In this document: piece by piece, positions 1 to 8,333 of the stretch
Layout of the letters: each line of letters starts with the position of its first letter
How positions within the stretch are numbered: the first letter of the stretch is position 1
Origin: Veillonellaceae bacterium
GTDB taxonomy: Bacteria > Bacillota_C > Negativicutes > UBA1444
Reading direction: 5' to 3'
Assembly: GCA_012798135.1 (NCBI GenBank)
Contig: JAAZNU010000014.1
Span: forward strand, 1-60,132
Length of the DNA: 60,132 bases
The notes under the pieces: generated by a model
Told to the model about the DNA's origin: nothing
What the model saw: the letters and a program-made list of their open reading frames with translations, nothing else
The model's database searches: none
Position numbers and translations under genes: made by a program

Positions 1-2
1 AA

Positions 3-1040
3 TATGAGCTGATTTCATTGGGAACACGTTTCCGCAGGTCGCTATCCGCGCGAGTCGTGCTAAATGGAGTTGATTTTTCGGCGTGCCCACGGTGTGGAAA
101 TGTTTTGGAAAAGCGCGATCCAGAGCTTTGTCCTGTATGTGGTCAACCGCATATCCCATTGAATTGTGAAGTGTTGAGAGAGGATGTTGCTGAAAAAGAT
201 TTAGACGCACGAGTTAACGAGCTTACGGAAATTATCACCATGCATGAAGCCAATCTACATAAGCATGAGAAAAATCTAAGCGAAATATGTGCGGAAAAAA
301 CTCTAATCGATGAAGAATTGAATCGTCAATCCTTCGAATATGATTCGGCTTATTTATCTGCAGTTCTAGAGACCGAAAAAGCCCGATCTGCCTTGAAGCA
401 AAAGCTATTTGATATTAGGAACATTGAAATTCTAATTCAACGCATTACGAATTTGTCTACAAAGGCGACCACTTTGATTGCTGAAGAACAAAAAGTCCGT
501 TCCGCATTAAAAGAGGCTCGAACTATTGCAGAGAAAGACACGCGAAATCTTAACCGATTAAAAGAGCTGTTTCTTGATTGCCTTCTTCGTGCCCAAATAC
601 CTGGTATTCTGGTTGACGATACCGTTGAAATGAAATCGCCAAACTTTTTACCTGAAGTAACTTCTGTTGATGCAGGAGATCTAGCAGTAACATCTTTTGC
701 GAATTTAGGGAGCGGAGGAAAGAAGACCCTGTTTAAATGTTGTTTTGCTGTGGCGTTGCACCGACTGGCGGTGGAAACTGGTGCAATGCTACCGACGATT
801 ATGATTATTGATTCACCGATGAAAAATATTAGCGAAAGAGAAAACAGAAAGCAGTTCGAGGGCTTTTTCAAAATGCTTTATCAACTTTGTGAAAATGAAC
901 TGAAGGGAACGCAATTTATTCTCATCGATAAAGAATATTGCAAGCCGCCGGAGGATTTTCAACCGAGCTTTAGTGCTCGCTATATGACTCCCGACGATGA
1001 CCATAACCCGCCATTGATACGCTATTATCGCGGCAAGTAA
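3..1040 (+). CDS. SMC/RecN-like ATPase, C-terminal part (5' end outside the window)
   Basis: The frame is open from the first bases of the window, so the TTG at 18 is only an internal codon and the gene starts upstream. Near the beginning are two CxxC pairs (CPRCG and CPVCG), a rubredoxin-like zinc knuckle as found at the hinge of Rad50/SMC-like proteins. A stretch rich in Glu, Lys and Leu follows, probably coiled coil. The ATPase C-lobe comes next: an ABC-signature-like NLGSGGKKTLF near residue 230 and a Walker B-like IMIIDSP near residue 260. The Walker A motif would lie upstream of the window. Proteins of this build act in DNA repair or in phage and plasmid defence, but the exact family cannot be assigned. 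The gene lies inside the element that ends at the tRNA-Ser remnant. Confidence 0.75.
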   Translation, partial: YELISLGTRFRRSLSARVVLNGVDFSACPRCGNVLEKRDPELCPVCGQPHIPLNCEVLREDVAEKDLDARVNELTEIITMHEANLHKHEKNLSEICAEKTLIDEELNRQSFEYDSAYLSAVLETEKARSALKQKLFDIRNIEILIQRITNLSTKATTLIAEEQKVRSALKEARTIAEKDTRNLNRLKELFLDCLLRAQIPGILVDDTVEMKSPNFLPEVTSVDAGDLAVTSFANLGSGGKKTLFKCCFAVALHRLAVETGAMLPTIMIIDSPMKNISERENRKQFEGFFKMLYQLCENELKGTQFILIDKEYCKPPEDFQPSFSARYMTPDDDHNPPLIRYYRGK

Positions 1041-1486
1041 ATATCTAATTGTTTGAAAGTATAGAGGCATGCAAGAAAAACGCTTCGCAGGCGGGCATGT
1101 GTTTTGGCATCTTTGTTTTTCTTGCGTTTATGAACCATCCTTTGGCATGGGCATGCGGTCGATATGAGAAAAACAATATTCCGATTCACAGCTTAACTTA
1201 CTTTCGCGTGCCAGACCTAGATAGGTTGGTTCCAGCAGAATATAGGAAACGATCAAACGGACAAGGTCGTAAGATTTGATTGATCATACAAAGAATTTAA
1301 GGTCATAAGTCAAGCGTATCATTACGGCGCACAAAATACTGGTTATTCGGGGGAGGAAAATGGGGAGGAATACTCTATAAATACAGGTGTTTTCTGTAGA
1401 TGGAGTAAAATGGGAAAATGGCGAAAACGATTGGTTTATAAGGCGAGCGGCGAATGGATATTTCAGGTAAAACGGCAAAAAACCAA
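1041..1486. other. Non-coding end of the left mobile element
   Basis: About 450 AT-rich bases lie between the ATPase and the tRNA remnant. A 76-codon TTG frame (1049-1279) and a 64-codon reverse frame exist, but neither has a convincing ribosome site or a recognisable product. The stretch probably holds recombinase arm sites of the integrated element; no clear repeat was identified by eye. Confidence 0.4.
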
Positions 1487-1545
1487 TTGCTAAACCGATA
1501 GGGGGGGAAACTCCCGCGAGGGTTCAAATCCCTCCCACTCCGCCA
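1487..1545 (+). tRNA. 3' half of tRNA-Ser(GCU): attachment-site remnant
   Basis: The sequence matches a type II tRNA from the anticodon loop onward: loop TTGCTAA with GCU anticodon, 3' anticodon-stem strand ACCGA, a long variable arm (GGG..GAAA..CTCCC), T arm GAGGG-TTCAAAT-CCCTC, acceptor strand CCACTCC, discriminator G and encoded CCA. The 5' half is missing: the bases before the loop (ACCAA) do not pair with ACCGA, and no D arm or 5' acceptor strand (expected GGAGTGG) is present. This is what remains when a tyrosine-recombinase element integrates at the anticodon loop. The natural terminator directly follows, so this is the original 3' end of the gene and the element lies to the left. Confidence 0.8.
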
Positions 1546-1561
1546 GTTTTATCAAGCATTG

Positions 1562-1600
1562 CGGGCTCCTGGAAGATTAGTTCCAGGAGCCCGTTTTTTT
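1562..1600. terminator. Intrinsic terminator after the tRNA-Ser remnant
   Basis: CGGGCTCCTGGAA pairs almost perfectly with TTCCAGGAGCCCG across a short loop and is followed by seven T. It is the tRNA terminator and may also stop the convergent LysR gene. Confidence 0.85.
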
Positions 1601-1644
1601 ATGGAAATATGCCGGTTTGGGGTCGTTACATTTAATGGGCAGCG

Positions 1645-2580
1645 CTACTCCGGACTCTTGTAGCAGTTCTGCCACAAATCGCGGTTTTCGGGGTTGTCGA
1701 TGAATTCGGCAAGAAAAGCGAGAGAGCTTGGGGAAAAATCGTCATTGGGCCGCTTCACGCAGTAGAGGTAGCGCTTTAGGTTCAACCCTTCAATTTGGGC
1801 GAGTTGTACTGGCAGTTGCGATTCGATATTGACGACACTTTTGCGGGACAACACGGCGACGCCATAGTTCTTGGCCACTCCCTGTTTAACAGACTCGGTA
1901 TTGCCGAACTTTTGGCAGGGGGGAATCGGCGCACCGATTTTTTTGAGCGCATCTTCGAAAAATTCCCGGGTGGCGGAATAGGGTTTGGAGGAAATCAGGA
2001 AAGTCTGGCTGGCCAAATCGTCGACGGTTATGCTGCTTTTTCGGGCCAAGTCGTTATTCGTGGACAGAACTAAAACCAATTCGTCGGACGCAAACGGCAA
2101 TAGCTTCAATCCCTCAAATTCCCAATGAAGTTTGTGTTGGGAAATAAAGCCGAAATCCAGTTTGAATTGACGTACCTGCTCCAAAATGACGGTGAAATAA
2201 TCGATCGACAGGTCGATGTTGGTGCCGTAGCTATTTTCGTGAAAAGTACTGACCAATACCGGCAGGACATAATTGGCGATAAAGCTGGTGGCGCCGACTC
2301 GCACTTTGCTGCTGCTGGCAAGGTTGGCGGCGGAAAGCTCTTCAATGCAGTCGTGATTCAGTTGGATTATTTTTTCGCTGTATTTCAATAGTATGATTCC
2401 GTTCCGGTTAAGCCGGACATTTCTACCAATCCGGTCGAACAGACGCACTCCGTAATAGTTTTCCAGAGCGGCTACTTGCTTGGATATGGCAGCCTGTGAA
2501 CAATACAATTCATCGGCGGTTTTGGAAAAGTTCTTTGTTTTGGCCAATGATAAAAATGTAGTCAATTTCACAATATCCAT
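1645..2580 (-). CDS. LysR-family transcriptional regulator
   Basis: The protein begins MDIVKLTTFLSLAKTKNFSKTA, the N-terminal winged helix-turn-helix of LysR regulators (helix with SQAAISKQVAALE), followed by a periplasmic-binding-fold effector domain of about 220 residues. The total of 311 aa is normal for the family. The ATG at 2580 is preferred over a start 18 codons upstream because GGAGG lies 8 bases before it and the family motif begins there. The gene is divergent from the DASS carrier at 2713, with about 130 bp between them. It is therefore the probable regulator of that carrier, responding to a carboxylate; the ligand cannot be told from the sequence. Confidence 0.93.
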   Translation of the reverse strand: MDIVKLTTFLSLAKTKNFSKTADELYCSQAAISKQVAALENYYGVRLFDRIGRNVRLNRNGIILLKYSEKIIQLNHDCIEELSAANLASSSKVRVGATSFIANYVLPVLVSTFHENSYGTNIDLSIDYFTVILEQVRQFKLDFGFISQHKLHWEFEGLKLLPFASDELVLVLSTNNDLARKSSITVDDLASQTFLISSKPYSATREFFEDALKKIGAPIPPCQKFGNTESVKQGVAKNYGVAVLSRKSVVNIESQLPVQLAQIEGLNLKRYLYCVKRPNDDFSPSSLAFLAEFIDNPENRDLWQNCYKSPE

Positions 2581-2712
2581 GGCAACCTCCGCTTTATGGC
2601 CGGATCTATTAAAAGTATAACTTTTTGTTATCAATGTTACAACTTATACGATCTGCTTATGATTGTCGAAAATTCTAATAATAGTATCGGAAATAAATAA
2701 AGGGGTGAGACT

Positions 2713-4221
2713 ATGACTACAAGCCCAGCTACGTCAGGCGGAACGGGCGCGCCCGCCAACGCCAAGAAAAAAAGCATTGTTGATAAGTGGATGCAGGTAG
2801 CCGGCCTGCCTGCCGCCCTCATCGTTTTTGTGTTCTTATTGACGATGCCGACTCCGGATGGATTGCTTTTGCAAGGCAAAGCCGCCATCGCGGTATTTTT
2901 TTCGATTTTTATTCTGTGGGTCACGCAGTCCCTGCCCACCTATCTGAGTTCTCTTGTGGCCATCGTTCTGCTGGTCATCACTGGGGCTTGGAGCGAGAAA
3001 CAAGCTCTGGGCGTATTTGGCCTGGACGTTATGTGGGTTATGTTGATGGCCTTTTTCATTACGTCGGGCATGGAAAAGAGCGGCTTCGCCAAGCGGCTGG
3101 CCCTCTGGATCGTTTCCAAATTCGGTCATACCGCCAAAAGCACCTTGGCCACTCTGGCCATAACCAATTTGATCCTGGCTTTTCTGGTGCCGTCGACTAC
3201 GGCCCGGGCTACCCTGATGTTGCCAATCTCGCTGTTGATTCTCAAAGTGTACAAAGCCGTGCCAGGTGAAAGCAATTTTGGCCGGCAATTGGCCATACAG
3301 CAGTTGCAGTTCAATAATATCAGCACAACCGGCATTTTGACCGCGACATCGCCGCAGATTATGGCGGTAGGGCTGATCAAGGACCTGACTGGCGCCAGTA
3401 TAACCTGGATGGATTGGTTTGCCGCATCGTTCCCGATCGCTGCGCTCTCGGTATTCGCGTCCCTCTTGATCGGCAATGTTTTGTTCAAAAGCGAAGTCAT
3501 TACCCCGCCGCTTGAGGATGGGCAGACTCCCTTGGACGCCAAAAAAGAATTCAAAGAACAGTATAAAGCCTTGGGTAAACTGAGTAAAAACGAGATCAAG
3601 GCGTTGATTATCTTTGCGCTGACAGTCTTCTTATGGGCGACCGATGGCCATCACTACGCCATGTTCGGTCTGCAAATCAGCTTAGTGCTGGTAACGCTGA
3701 TTTCCGGCATTTTATTCTTCATGCCTTATATCGGCATCGCCAACTGGAAGGATGCCAAGGTGCCTTGGGATCTGGTGCTGTTCAGCGTTGGCGCGTATTC
3801 CGTCGGTCTGGCGTTGGACGCGTCCGGCGGGGCATCTTTCTTGCTGAATTCCTTGTTTGGAAGCCTAAATTTGGCGTCGTTGGGATTTTTCAAATTATAC
3901 GCGGTCGTGATTTTCGTCGCCATGTTTTCGCATCTGGTTTTTACCAGCAAAACGGTGCGCACGATTATTCTGATTCCAACGATTATCGGCATCGCCAAGG
4001 CGGCGGGAGTCAACCCGGTGGCGCTGGCACTGCCGGCGAGCTTTACAATCTCTGATGTCATCACGCTGCCGCCCAGCAGCAAACCGAATCTTATCTTTTA
4101 CAGCACCGGTTACTTCAGCGTTCTCAACCAGTTTGTCTATGGCATACTCGTATTGCTGGTCAAATGGATACTATTGGTGATCGCTTCGCTGACCTGGTTC
4201 AAATTCCTAGGCATTTACTGA
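2713..4221 (+). CDS. DASS (SLC13) family anion/dicarboxylate carrier
   Basis: A very hydrophobic protein of 502 aa with 11 or more predicted membrane segments and the layout of divalent-anion:Na+ symporters (CitT/SdcS/YflS type). The first substrate motif, normally SNT, reads STT here (VPSTTARATLMLPI). The second half has a matching hairpin region around VFTSKTVRTIILIPTI. The N-terminus is a cytoplasmic tail rich in Ser, Pro and Lys. An AGGGGTGAG ribosome site lies 4 bases before the ATG. The family moves C4-dicarboxylates, citrate, 2-oxoglutarate or sulfate; the substrate is undetermined. The gene is divergent from the LysR gene and followed after 14 bp by a secreted protein, so the two probably form an operon. 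Confidence 0.88.
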   Translation: MTTSPATSGGTGAPANAKKKSIVDKWMQVAGLPAALIVFVFLLTMPTPDGLLLQGKAAIAVFFSIFILWVTQSLPTYLSSLVAIVLLVITGAWSEKQALGVFGLDVMWVMLMAFFITSGMEKSGFAKRLALWIVSKFGHTAKSTLATLAITNLILAFLVPSTTARATLMLPISLLILKVYKAVPGESNFGRQLAIQQLQFNNISTTGILTATSPQIMAVGLIKDLTGASITWMDWFAASFPIAALSVFASLLIGNVLFKSEVITPPLEDGQTPLDAKKEFKEQYKALGKLSKNEIKALIIFALTVFLWATDGHHYAMFGLQISLVLVTLISGILFFMPYIGIANWKDAKVPWDLVLFSVGAYSVGLALDASGGASFLLNSLFGSLNLASLGFFKLYAVVIFVAMFSHLVFTSKTVRTIILIPTIIGIAKAAGVNPVALALPASFTISDVITLPPSSKPNLIFYSTGYFSVLNQFVYGILVLLVKWILLVIASLTWFKFLGIY

Positions 4222-4235
4222 AGGAGGAGGATAGC

Positions 4236-5015
4236 ATGAGAAACCTAATCAACTGCCTGACGTGCTTTGCTGTATTGCTGAGCCTGCTCATTCCGGCAAC
4301 CGCCGCTTCGGCAGCCAGCGCCGCTTTGAAACCCGGCCAAATCGCGAACTATACGGAAACGTTTTTGCCCGCGGCGAAAAACGATGCCGATTTGACAGTC
4401 ACTGTGGAGGGGATTTCCAATAAGGCCGGCGAGTTTTATGTGTTCCTGAGCAGCGCCAAGATGACGCAGACGGGGCTGAAAGCCAAGGTGGGCAATATTG
4501 TCGGGTCGACCGGCAAATCCGGCAAGGTCGGCTCCACTGCCTATCTGATCTATAAAACGGTCGCACCCGAAGAAAAATACGCTGTGGAACTGACCTTCAA
4601 ATGCCGCGATTTTTACAAGGGGGCTGCGTATAAGCCGGACACCGGCGTGGAAGGACAGGTTTCGTTAAAATACAAGATTGCCAATACCCAGAGCTACGAT
4701 ATTGCCAACTATAAAGTGAAGATCTATTTGCCGAAGGGGCGGGAATATTTGAACGTTTCCTCGCCCAAGAAAAACTACACTGTCGGCCGGGATCACCAGT
4801 CGGGCCTGCGTTTTCTGGAATATGGCCTGTCGGGAACGCTGGACAAGCCGGCGTTTAAGCAGTCGAAGGAGGTCGCCATAAACGCGGTTCACAGTAAACC
4901 CGTGCAGGGGGTACCGGCGCTAGTATTGTGGGTGGCTGCCATCAGCCTGGGCACGGCCTTCTTTATCCTGGAATACAAAAAGCTGTTTCGGATTTCCGCG
5001 AAAGACGTTGCTTAA
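4236..5015 (+). CDS. Secreted, C-terminally membrane-anchored protein of unknown function
   Basis: A 259-aa protein starting MRNLINCLTCFAVLLSLL with a typical signal peptide and an Ala-rich cleavage region (TAASAASAA). A beta-rich domain of about 200 residues follows. A single membrane helix (LVLWVAAISLGTAFFILEY) and a basic tail (KKLFR) end the protein, so the mature domain would face outside. The ATG at 4236 is chosen because GGAGGAGG lies just upstream and the signal peptide begins there; an earlier in-frame ATG at 4164 lies inside the carrier gene. No family is recognised. The 14-bp spacing after the DASS gene suggests an accessory or partner protein of the carrier. Confidence 0.75.
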   Translation: MRNLINCLTCFAVLLSLLIPATAASAASAALKPGQIANYTETFLPAAKNDADLTVTVEGISNKAGEFYVFLSSAKMTQTGLKAKVGNIVGSTGKSGKVGSTAYLIYKTVAPEEKYAVELTFKCRDFYKGAAYKPDTGVEGQVSLKYKIANTQSYDIANYKVKIYLPKGREYLNVSSPKKNYTVGRDHQSGLRFLEYGLSGTLDKPAFKQSKEVAINAVHSKPVQGVPALVLWVAAISLGTAFFILEYKKLFRISAKDVA

Positions 5016-5084
5016 TACGGCAGCCGCATAATCCGTTTGAGTAATTTCCGTAAAATCAAAAAAATAACCTACGGGGTGAAAACT

Positions 5085-5714
5085 ATGTATAATCATGTGG
5101 TCTGGGATTTCGATGGGACGCTTTACGATACATACCCCGGAATTACCAAGGCGTTCTATCGTGCCGTTTCCGAAGCAAATATCAAAATGGACATGGAAGA
5201 ACTGGGGGCACAATTGCGGGTTTCTATCGGTAACACTCAAAAACGGCTCGTCCAGCAATATGGGTTAAACAATGACGAGTTCGAACAGAAATATATACGG
5301 TATCGCAATCAAATCGAGGATGTGGCCATCCCGGCATTTCCCCATGCCATTGAAATATGCCGGGCGGTCTGGGAAAATGGCAAGCAGAATTATTTATACA
5401 CCCATCGCGACCGGATCGCGTTGAGGCATCTGGAAAAATCGGGGATCGCACAGTGCTTTACGGATTGCATCTCCATCGAAGATGACTTCCCGCGGAAGCC
5501 GGACCCGACAGCGCTGTTGAGCCTGGCGAACAAATATGGATTTGCTCCCGCCGAGTGTATCATGATCGGCGACCGCGATATCGATATCTTGGCCGGGAAA
5601 AACGCCGGCATGGCGGCCTGCTTCTTTGACGAACACCAGACGACCGTTCCCGCTGCCGACTATAACATTTTTTGTTTTGATCAGTTGTACGATATTTTGG
5701 CGTTGAAAAAATAA
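5085..5714 (+). CDS. HAD-superfamily hydrolase (subfamily IA, phosphatase-like)
   Basis: 209 aa. Motif I is DFDGTLYDT, with the nucleophilic Asp and the general acid/base Asp. Motif II is the Thr of YLYTHRD. The motif III/IV region is PRKPDP followed by GDRDIDILAGKNAGM, which binds Mg2+. A helical cap sits between motifs I and II, as in phosphoglycolate phosphatase-like enzymes. The start at ATG 5085 is preceded by ACGGGGTGA and begins directly before motif I. The substrate is unknown; small sugar phosphates or phosphoglycolate are typical. Before the island inserted, the gene probably stood directly upstream of the glnQ-like operon. Confidence 0.88.
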   Translation: MYNHVVWDFDGTLYDTYPGITKAFYRAVSEANIKMDMEELGAQLRVSIGNTQKRLVQQYGLNNDEFEQKYIRYRNQIEDVAIPAFPHAIEICRAVWENGKQNYLYTHRDRIALRHLEKSGIAQCFTDCISIEDDFPRKPDPTALLSLANKYGFAPAECIMIGDRDIDILAGKNAGMAACFFDEHQTTVPAADYNIFCFDQLYDILALKK

Positions 5715-5752
5715 TTGACGCCGTTCCGATGGAAAAATCTTTCGGCATGAAC

Positions 5753-6038
5753 AATGCCGCCATGGCTTACTTTTTCGTGATCGTTGCCTTATAATGAGAA
5801 AAAGTTTGGAACCGATTTTTGGAACAAAGCCGCTCAATTCCGGTGTTATGCGGGAATTGGGCGATTTGTTTTTTGGGGGGAGCATGGTCGCTCGTTCCGG
5901 ATGTTTATCTTCGGCGGGAGCGGCCTGTTTTTATTTTAGATTATGAAAGGAGCGCGGGTGTATGATCAATCTCGATGGAATTAATAAGCATTTTGGGTCC
6001 CTGCATGTCCTGAAGGACATCAACTTGTCGGTGTCGTC
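5753..6038 (+). repeat. Left copy of a ~287-bp direct repeat (promoter, leader and 5' end of the glnQ-like gene)
   Basis: This stretch aligns almost base for base with 16236-16522, with one single-base indel and perhaps 15-20 substitutions counted by eye (roughly 94% identity). It contains the same promoter (here TTACTT, 17 bp, TATAAT at 5767-5795), both leader hairpins, the ribosome site and the first 25-26 codons of the glnQ-like gene. Similarity stops abruptly at 6038/16522. Everything between the two copies is on a different theme, so the repeats frame an inserted island. Confidence 0.92.
5831..5936 (+). terminator. Tandem hairpin terminators in the left repeat
   Basis: The first hairpin pairs CGCTCAATTCC (5831) with GGGAATTGGGCG and has a T-rich tail to 5874. 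The second pairs GGTCGCTCGTTCCGG (5886) with a matching GC-rich strand ending GCGGCC, followed by TGTTTTTATTTT. Both now end transcription from the HAD gene side. Confidence 0.75.
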
Positions 6039-6054
6039 GATCCGCACTTGCTAA
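5962..6054 (+). pseudogene. Truncated 5' fragment of a glnQ-like ATPase gene
   Basis: The ATG at 5962, with an AAAGGAG ribosome site, opens a frame whose first 26 residues equal those of the intact ATPase at 16446. At 6039 the sequence switches to island DNA, and the frame ends with four foreign residues and TAA at 6052. The Walker A motif and everything after it are missing, so it cannot be functional. Confidence 0.92.
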
Positions 6055-6781
6055 AACCTGCTGTGATAAAAGCATGCGCGGCGATGGGGGTTGCCGCAAA
6101 GGAAAGGAAGCTCGCAACAATATCCGGTGCCGAAACTGCTTTCATAATGCCCGCCGCGTAGGTCGTGATTTTTTGTAGGCCAGATGGTAGTGGCCCAACT
6201 AGTGTTACTCCCTTAACTGGGATAATCTCACTAATTTGTTGAATACCCAGTTCTGCTTTGCCCTCAGCCACGAATTCCGCGACTTCATAGCCTCCAGTCA
6301 GGCAAATACATTTCTCTTTTACATCATCTGCTATTCCCATTTTTTCAAGGACCGAAGCAAAGTGAATTCCACTGGAAGCTCCCTTTGCAGGATCAGCATA
6401 GGCCAAAGACTTTGCAGCAAGAATAGCCTGACGAAATGCCGCGGAAGTGGAAATGTCAGGAGCCGGCATTCCGGCTTGTACAGCTATCCCGACGCCCACT
6501 TTGCCAATTTCAATTACTGTGTCGGAAACAACTTTGCCTTGCCTAACTAATTCTTCCAAAGCGCGGTCTGTCAGGACGACGATATCTGTCGTTTCCCCAT
6601 CGGCTAGTCGTTTCACTATTGCCCCGACTGGCGCAAACGTAAGGTTGACCACATAACCGGTTTCTTTGAAAAAGGCCTCTGCCAGACTGGTCATGCCACT
6701 TCTAGCGGCGCCGGCACTATACACCGAAATTTTTACTGGCGCTGTAGAAAGCATATTCGAACTCGGCTGTAAAAATGTCAT
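6020..6781 (-). CDS. ModA-like substrate-binding protein without signal peptide
   Basis: 253 aa of type 2 periplasmic-binding fold resembling molybdate-binding ModA: VKISVYSAGAARSGM near the N-terminus, FAPVGAIVKRLADGETTDIVVLT, and ADPAKGASSGIHFASVLEKMG in the ligand hinge. Unlike ModA, it has no signal peptide or lipobox. It may therefore work in the cytoplasm as a sensor or scaffold, or bind a carboxylate. The ATG at 6781 is preferred over the GTG at 6811 because GGGGAG lies 9 bases before it. The last few codons, including the stop, lie in the left direct repeat and read the glnQ-like fragment antisense, so the original 3' end was replaced when the island junction formed. It is the last gene of island operon A. 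Confidence 0.78.
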   Translation of the reverse strand: MTFLQPSSNMLSTAPVKISVYSAGAARSGMTSLAEAFFKETGYVVNLTFAPVGAIVKRLADGETTDIVVLTDRALEELVRQGKVVSDTVIEIGKVGVGIAVQAGMPAPDISTSAAFRQAILAAKSLAYADPAKGASSGIHFASVLEKMGIADDVKEKCICLTGGYEVAEFVAEGKAELGIQQISEIIPVKGVTLVGPLPSGLQKITTYAAGIMKAVSAPDIVASFLSFAATPIAAHAFITAGFSKCGSTTPTS

Positions 6782-6820
6782 AATACCCAGCTCCCCAAAC
6801 AGTTTACTCACCCTTGGATA

Positions 6821-6846
6821 AAGCCCCGCAGTAACCTGCGGGGCTT
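6821..6846 (-). terminator. GC-rich hairpin between the CitT-like and ModA-like genes
   Basis: AAGCCCCGCAG and CTGCGGGGCTT form a perfect 11-bp stem with a 4-base loop. On the minus strand only a short TTT follows, so it may be a weak terminator or an mRNA-stability hairpin that lowers expression of the last gene of the operon. Confidence 0.6.
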
Positions 6847-6873
6847 ACAAAAACCAAACTATCACATTGGAGT

Positions 6874-8280
6874 TTACCAAAAGCCCAATGCTCTCCACCA
6901 GGGAATTCCTACCACGGCAAATATGGTGAGATTAATAAGGGCAATATAGAAGCCTAGCGTCCACCATGTGCCCTGATCTACGTAACCTGCACCAAAGAAA
7001 ATCGGCGCCGGCCCAGTTGCATAATGAGTAAGTGACTGGGAAAGATGTGTGCTGTAGGCTAGCACAAGTATGGCCAAGTAGGGTGGAACGCCGGCTGCGA
7101 TGGCTACAGCTCCGAAAGCAGGAAGCAATGCGGTGACATGGGCGCTCATGCTAGCAAAACAATAATGAATGAAAAAGTAGGATATCGACAAAATTCCAAG
7201 AGCTACCGGCCAGGAAACGCCAACAATGCTAGTGCCAACGATCTTTGCAAACCAGGGAATCACTCCCAGCTTATTGAGATAATTTGCCAAAGCTATCAGG
7301 CTGCCCATCCAAATCAGAGTGTCCCATGCATCATGCTCGTGGGTCACATCACTCCATGTAAGAATTTTAGTCAGAATCATGACGATGACTCCGGCCATAG
7401 CCACGATAGTTGCTTCTATATGGGTGATTTCGGCAGTGGCCCAGAACCCCAGCATCGTAATGAAAATGCCAATTAGTATTTTTTCGGCCGGCTTTATTGG
7501 ACCAAGTTTTTCTAATTCGCTCTCCGCGAGTTGCCGCGCCTGTGGGGTTTCTTTAATTTCCGGCGGATATACTTTATAAATGAAATAAGGCACTACCAAC
7601 AGTGCGACAAGCCCTGGCAGCAGGGCACCAAGCGCCCAAGCACTCCAACTAAGCCTGATATTAAAGGTGCTGGCTGCCAGAGCGACAAATAGAACATTGG
7701 CCGATGAAGCTGTCATGAACATCGTAGAGGTGATACCATCGCCCTGATATTCGGCTTTCATTAGAAATGCACCAATCCGGCGGGCGCTGGGTCCCGGATA
7801 GGAGTCGAATACCGAACAGAGACTACGGACGATCGGAAAAATTACTCCTCCGGCACGAGCCGTATTTGATGGAGTCATCGGTGCCAATACTAGATCACTG
7901 AGGATGATAGCATACCCGAGGTTAAGCGTTTTATGCCCAATAGCCTTAACAATGAGAAAGGATATCCTCTGTCCTAACCCCGTCTTGACAAAAGCTTTGG
8001 AGAATAAGAAGGCCGACACAATTAACCAAATTGTTGTGTTAGCGTACCCTGATAAGGCTTCTGCGGGTTTGAGCACATGAGTGAAGGCACTGAGGGTGAC
8101 GCCAGCAAAAGCAATCGCCCCAATTGGCATTGGTTTTAGGATAAACCCAATGATAACTGCTACAAAGATGGCCAGCAGGTGCCATCCGGCAGGTTTTAAA
8201 CCTGCCGGCACCGGCGAGAACCAAATGCCTGCTCCAACTGCTATCATCAGGGCGCCCCTAAACAATTTGTTGTCTAACAC
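6874..8280 (-). CDS. DASS family carrier, CitT/TtdT-like (di- or tricarboxylate)
   Basis: 468 aa with about 12 membrane segments. Both signature hairpins are present: TPSNTARAGG (SNT motif) in the first half and LTHYATGPAPIFFGAGY in the second, the form seen in citrate/succinate and tartrate/succinate antiporters and plastid 2-oxoglutarate/malate translocators. The start is GTG at 8280 with GGGGAG upstream. It sits inside an operon with a LeuC/LeuD-type hydro-lyase and a beta-decarboxylating dehydrogenase. It is therefore the likely importer of the hydroxy- or unsaturated dicarboxylate those enzymes degrade. It is a different branch from the DASS carrier at 2713. Confidence 0.9.
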   Translation of the reverse strand: MLDNKLFRGALMIAVGAGIWFSPVPAGLKPAGWHLLAIFVAVIIGFILKPMPIGAIAFAGVTLSAFTHVLKPAEALSGYANTTIWLIVSAFLFSKAFVKTGLGQRISFLIVKAIGHKTLNLGYAIILSDLVLAPMTPSNTARAGGVIFPIVRSLCSVFDSYPGPSARRIGAFLMKAEYQGDGITSTMFMTASSANVLFVALAASTFNIRLSWSAWALGALLPGLVALLVVPYFIYKVYPPEIKETPQARQLAESELEKLGPIKPAEKILIGIFITMLGFWATAEITHIEATIVAMAGVIVMILTKILTWSDVTHEHDAWDTLIWMGSLIALANYLNKLGVIPWFAKIVGTSIVGVSWPVALGILSISYFFIHYCFASMSAHVTALLPAFGAVAIAAGVPPYLAILVLAYSTHLSQSLTHYATGPAPIFFGAGYVDQGTWWTLGFYIALINLTIFAVVGIPWWRALGFW

Positions 8281-8333
8281 ATGTTTTCTCCCCTTTCATT
8301 TGGAATGCCATGTTAGCAGAGTGCTTGTTGGGT

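Noticed and set aside
1049..1279. 76-codon frame after the ATPase
   Set aside because: TTG start without a good ribosome site, no recognisable product, and it lies in the AT-rich element end.
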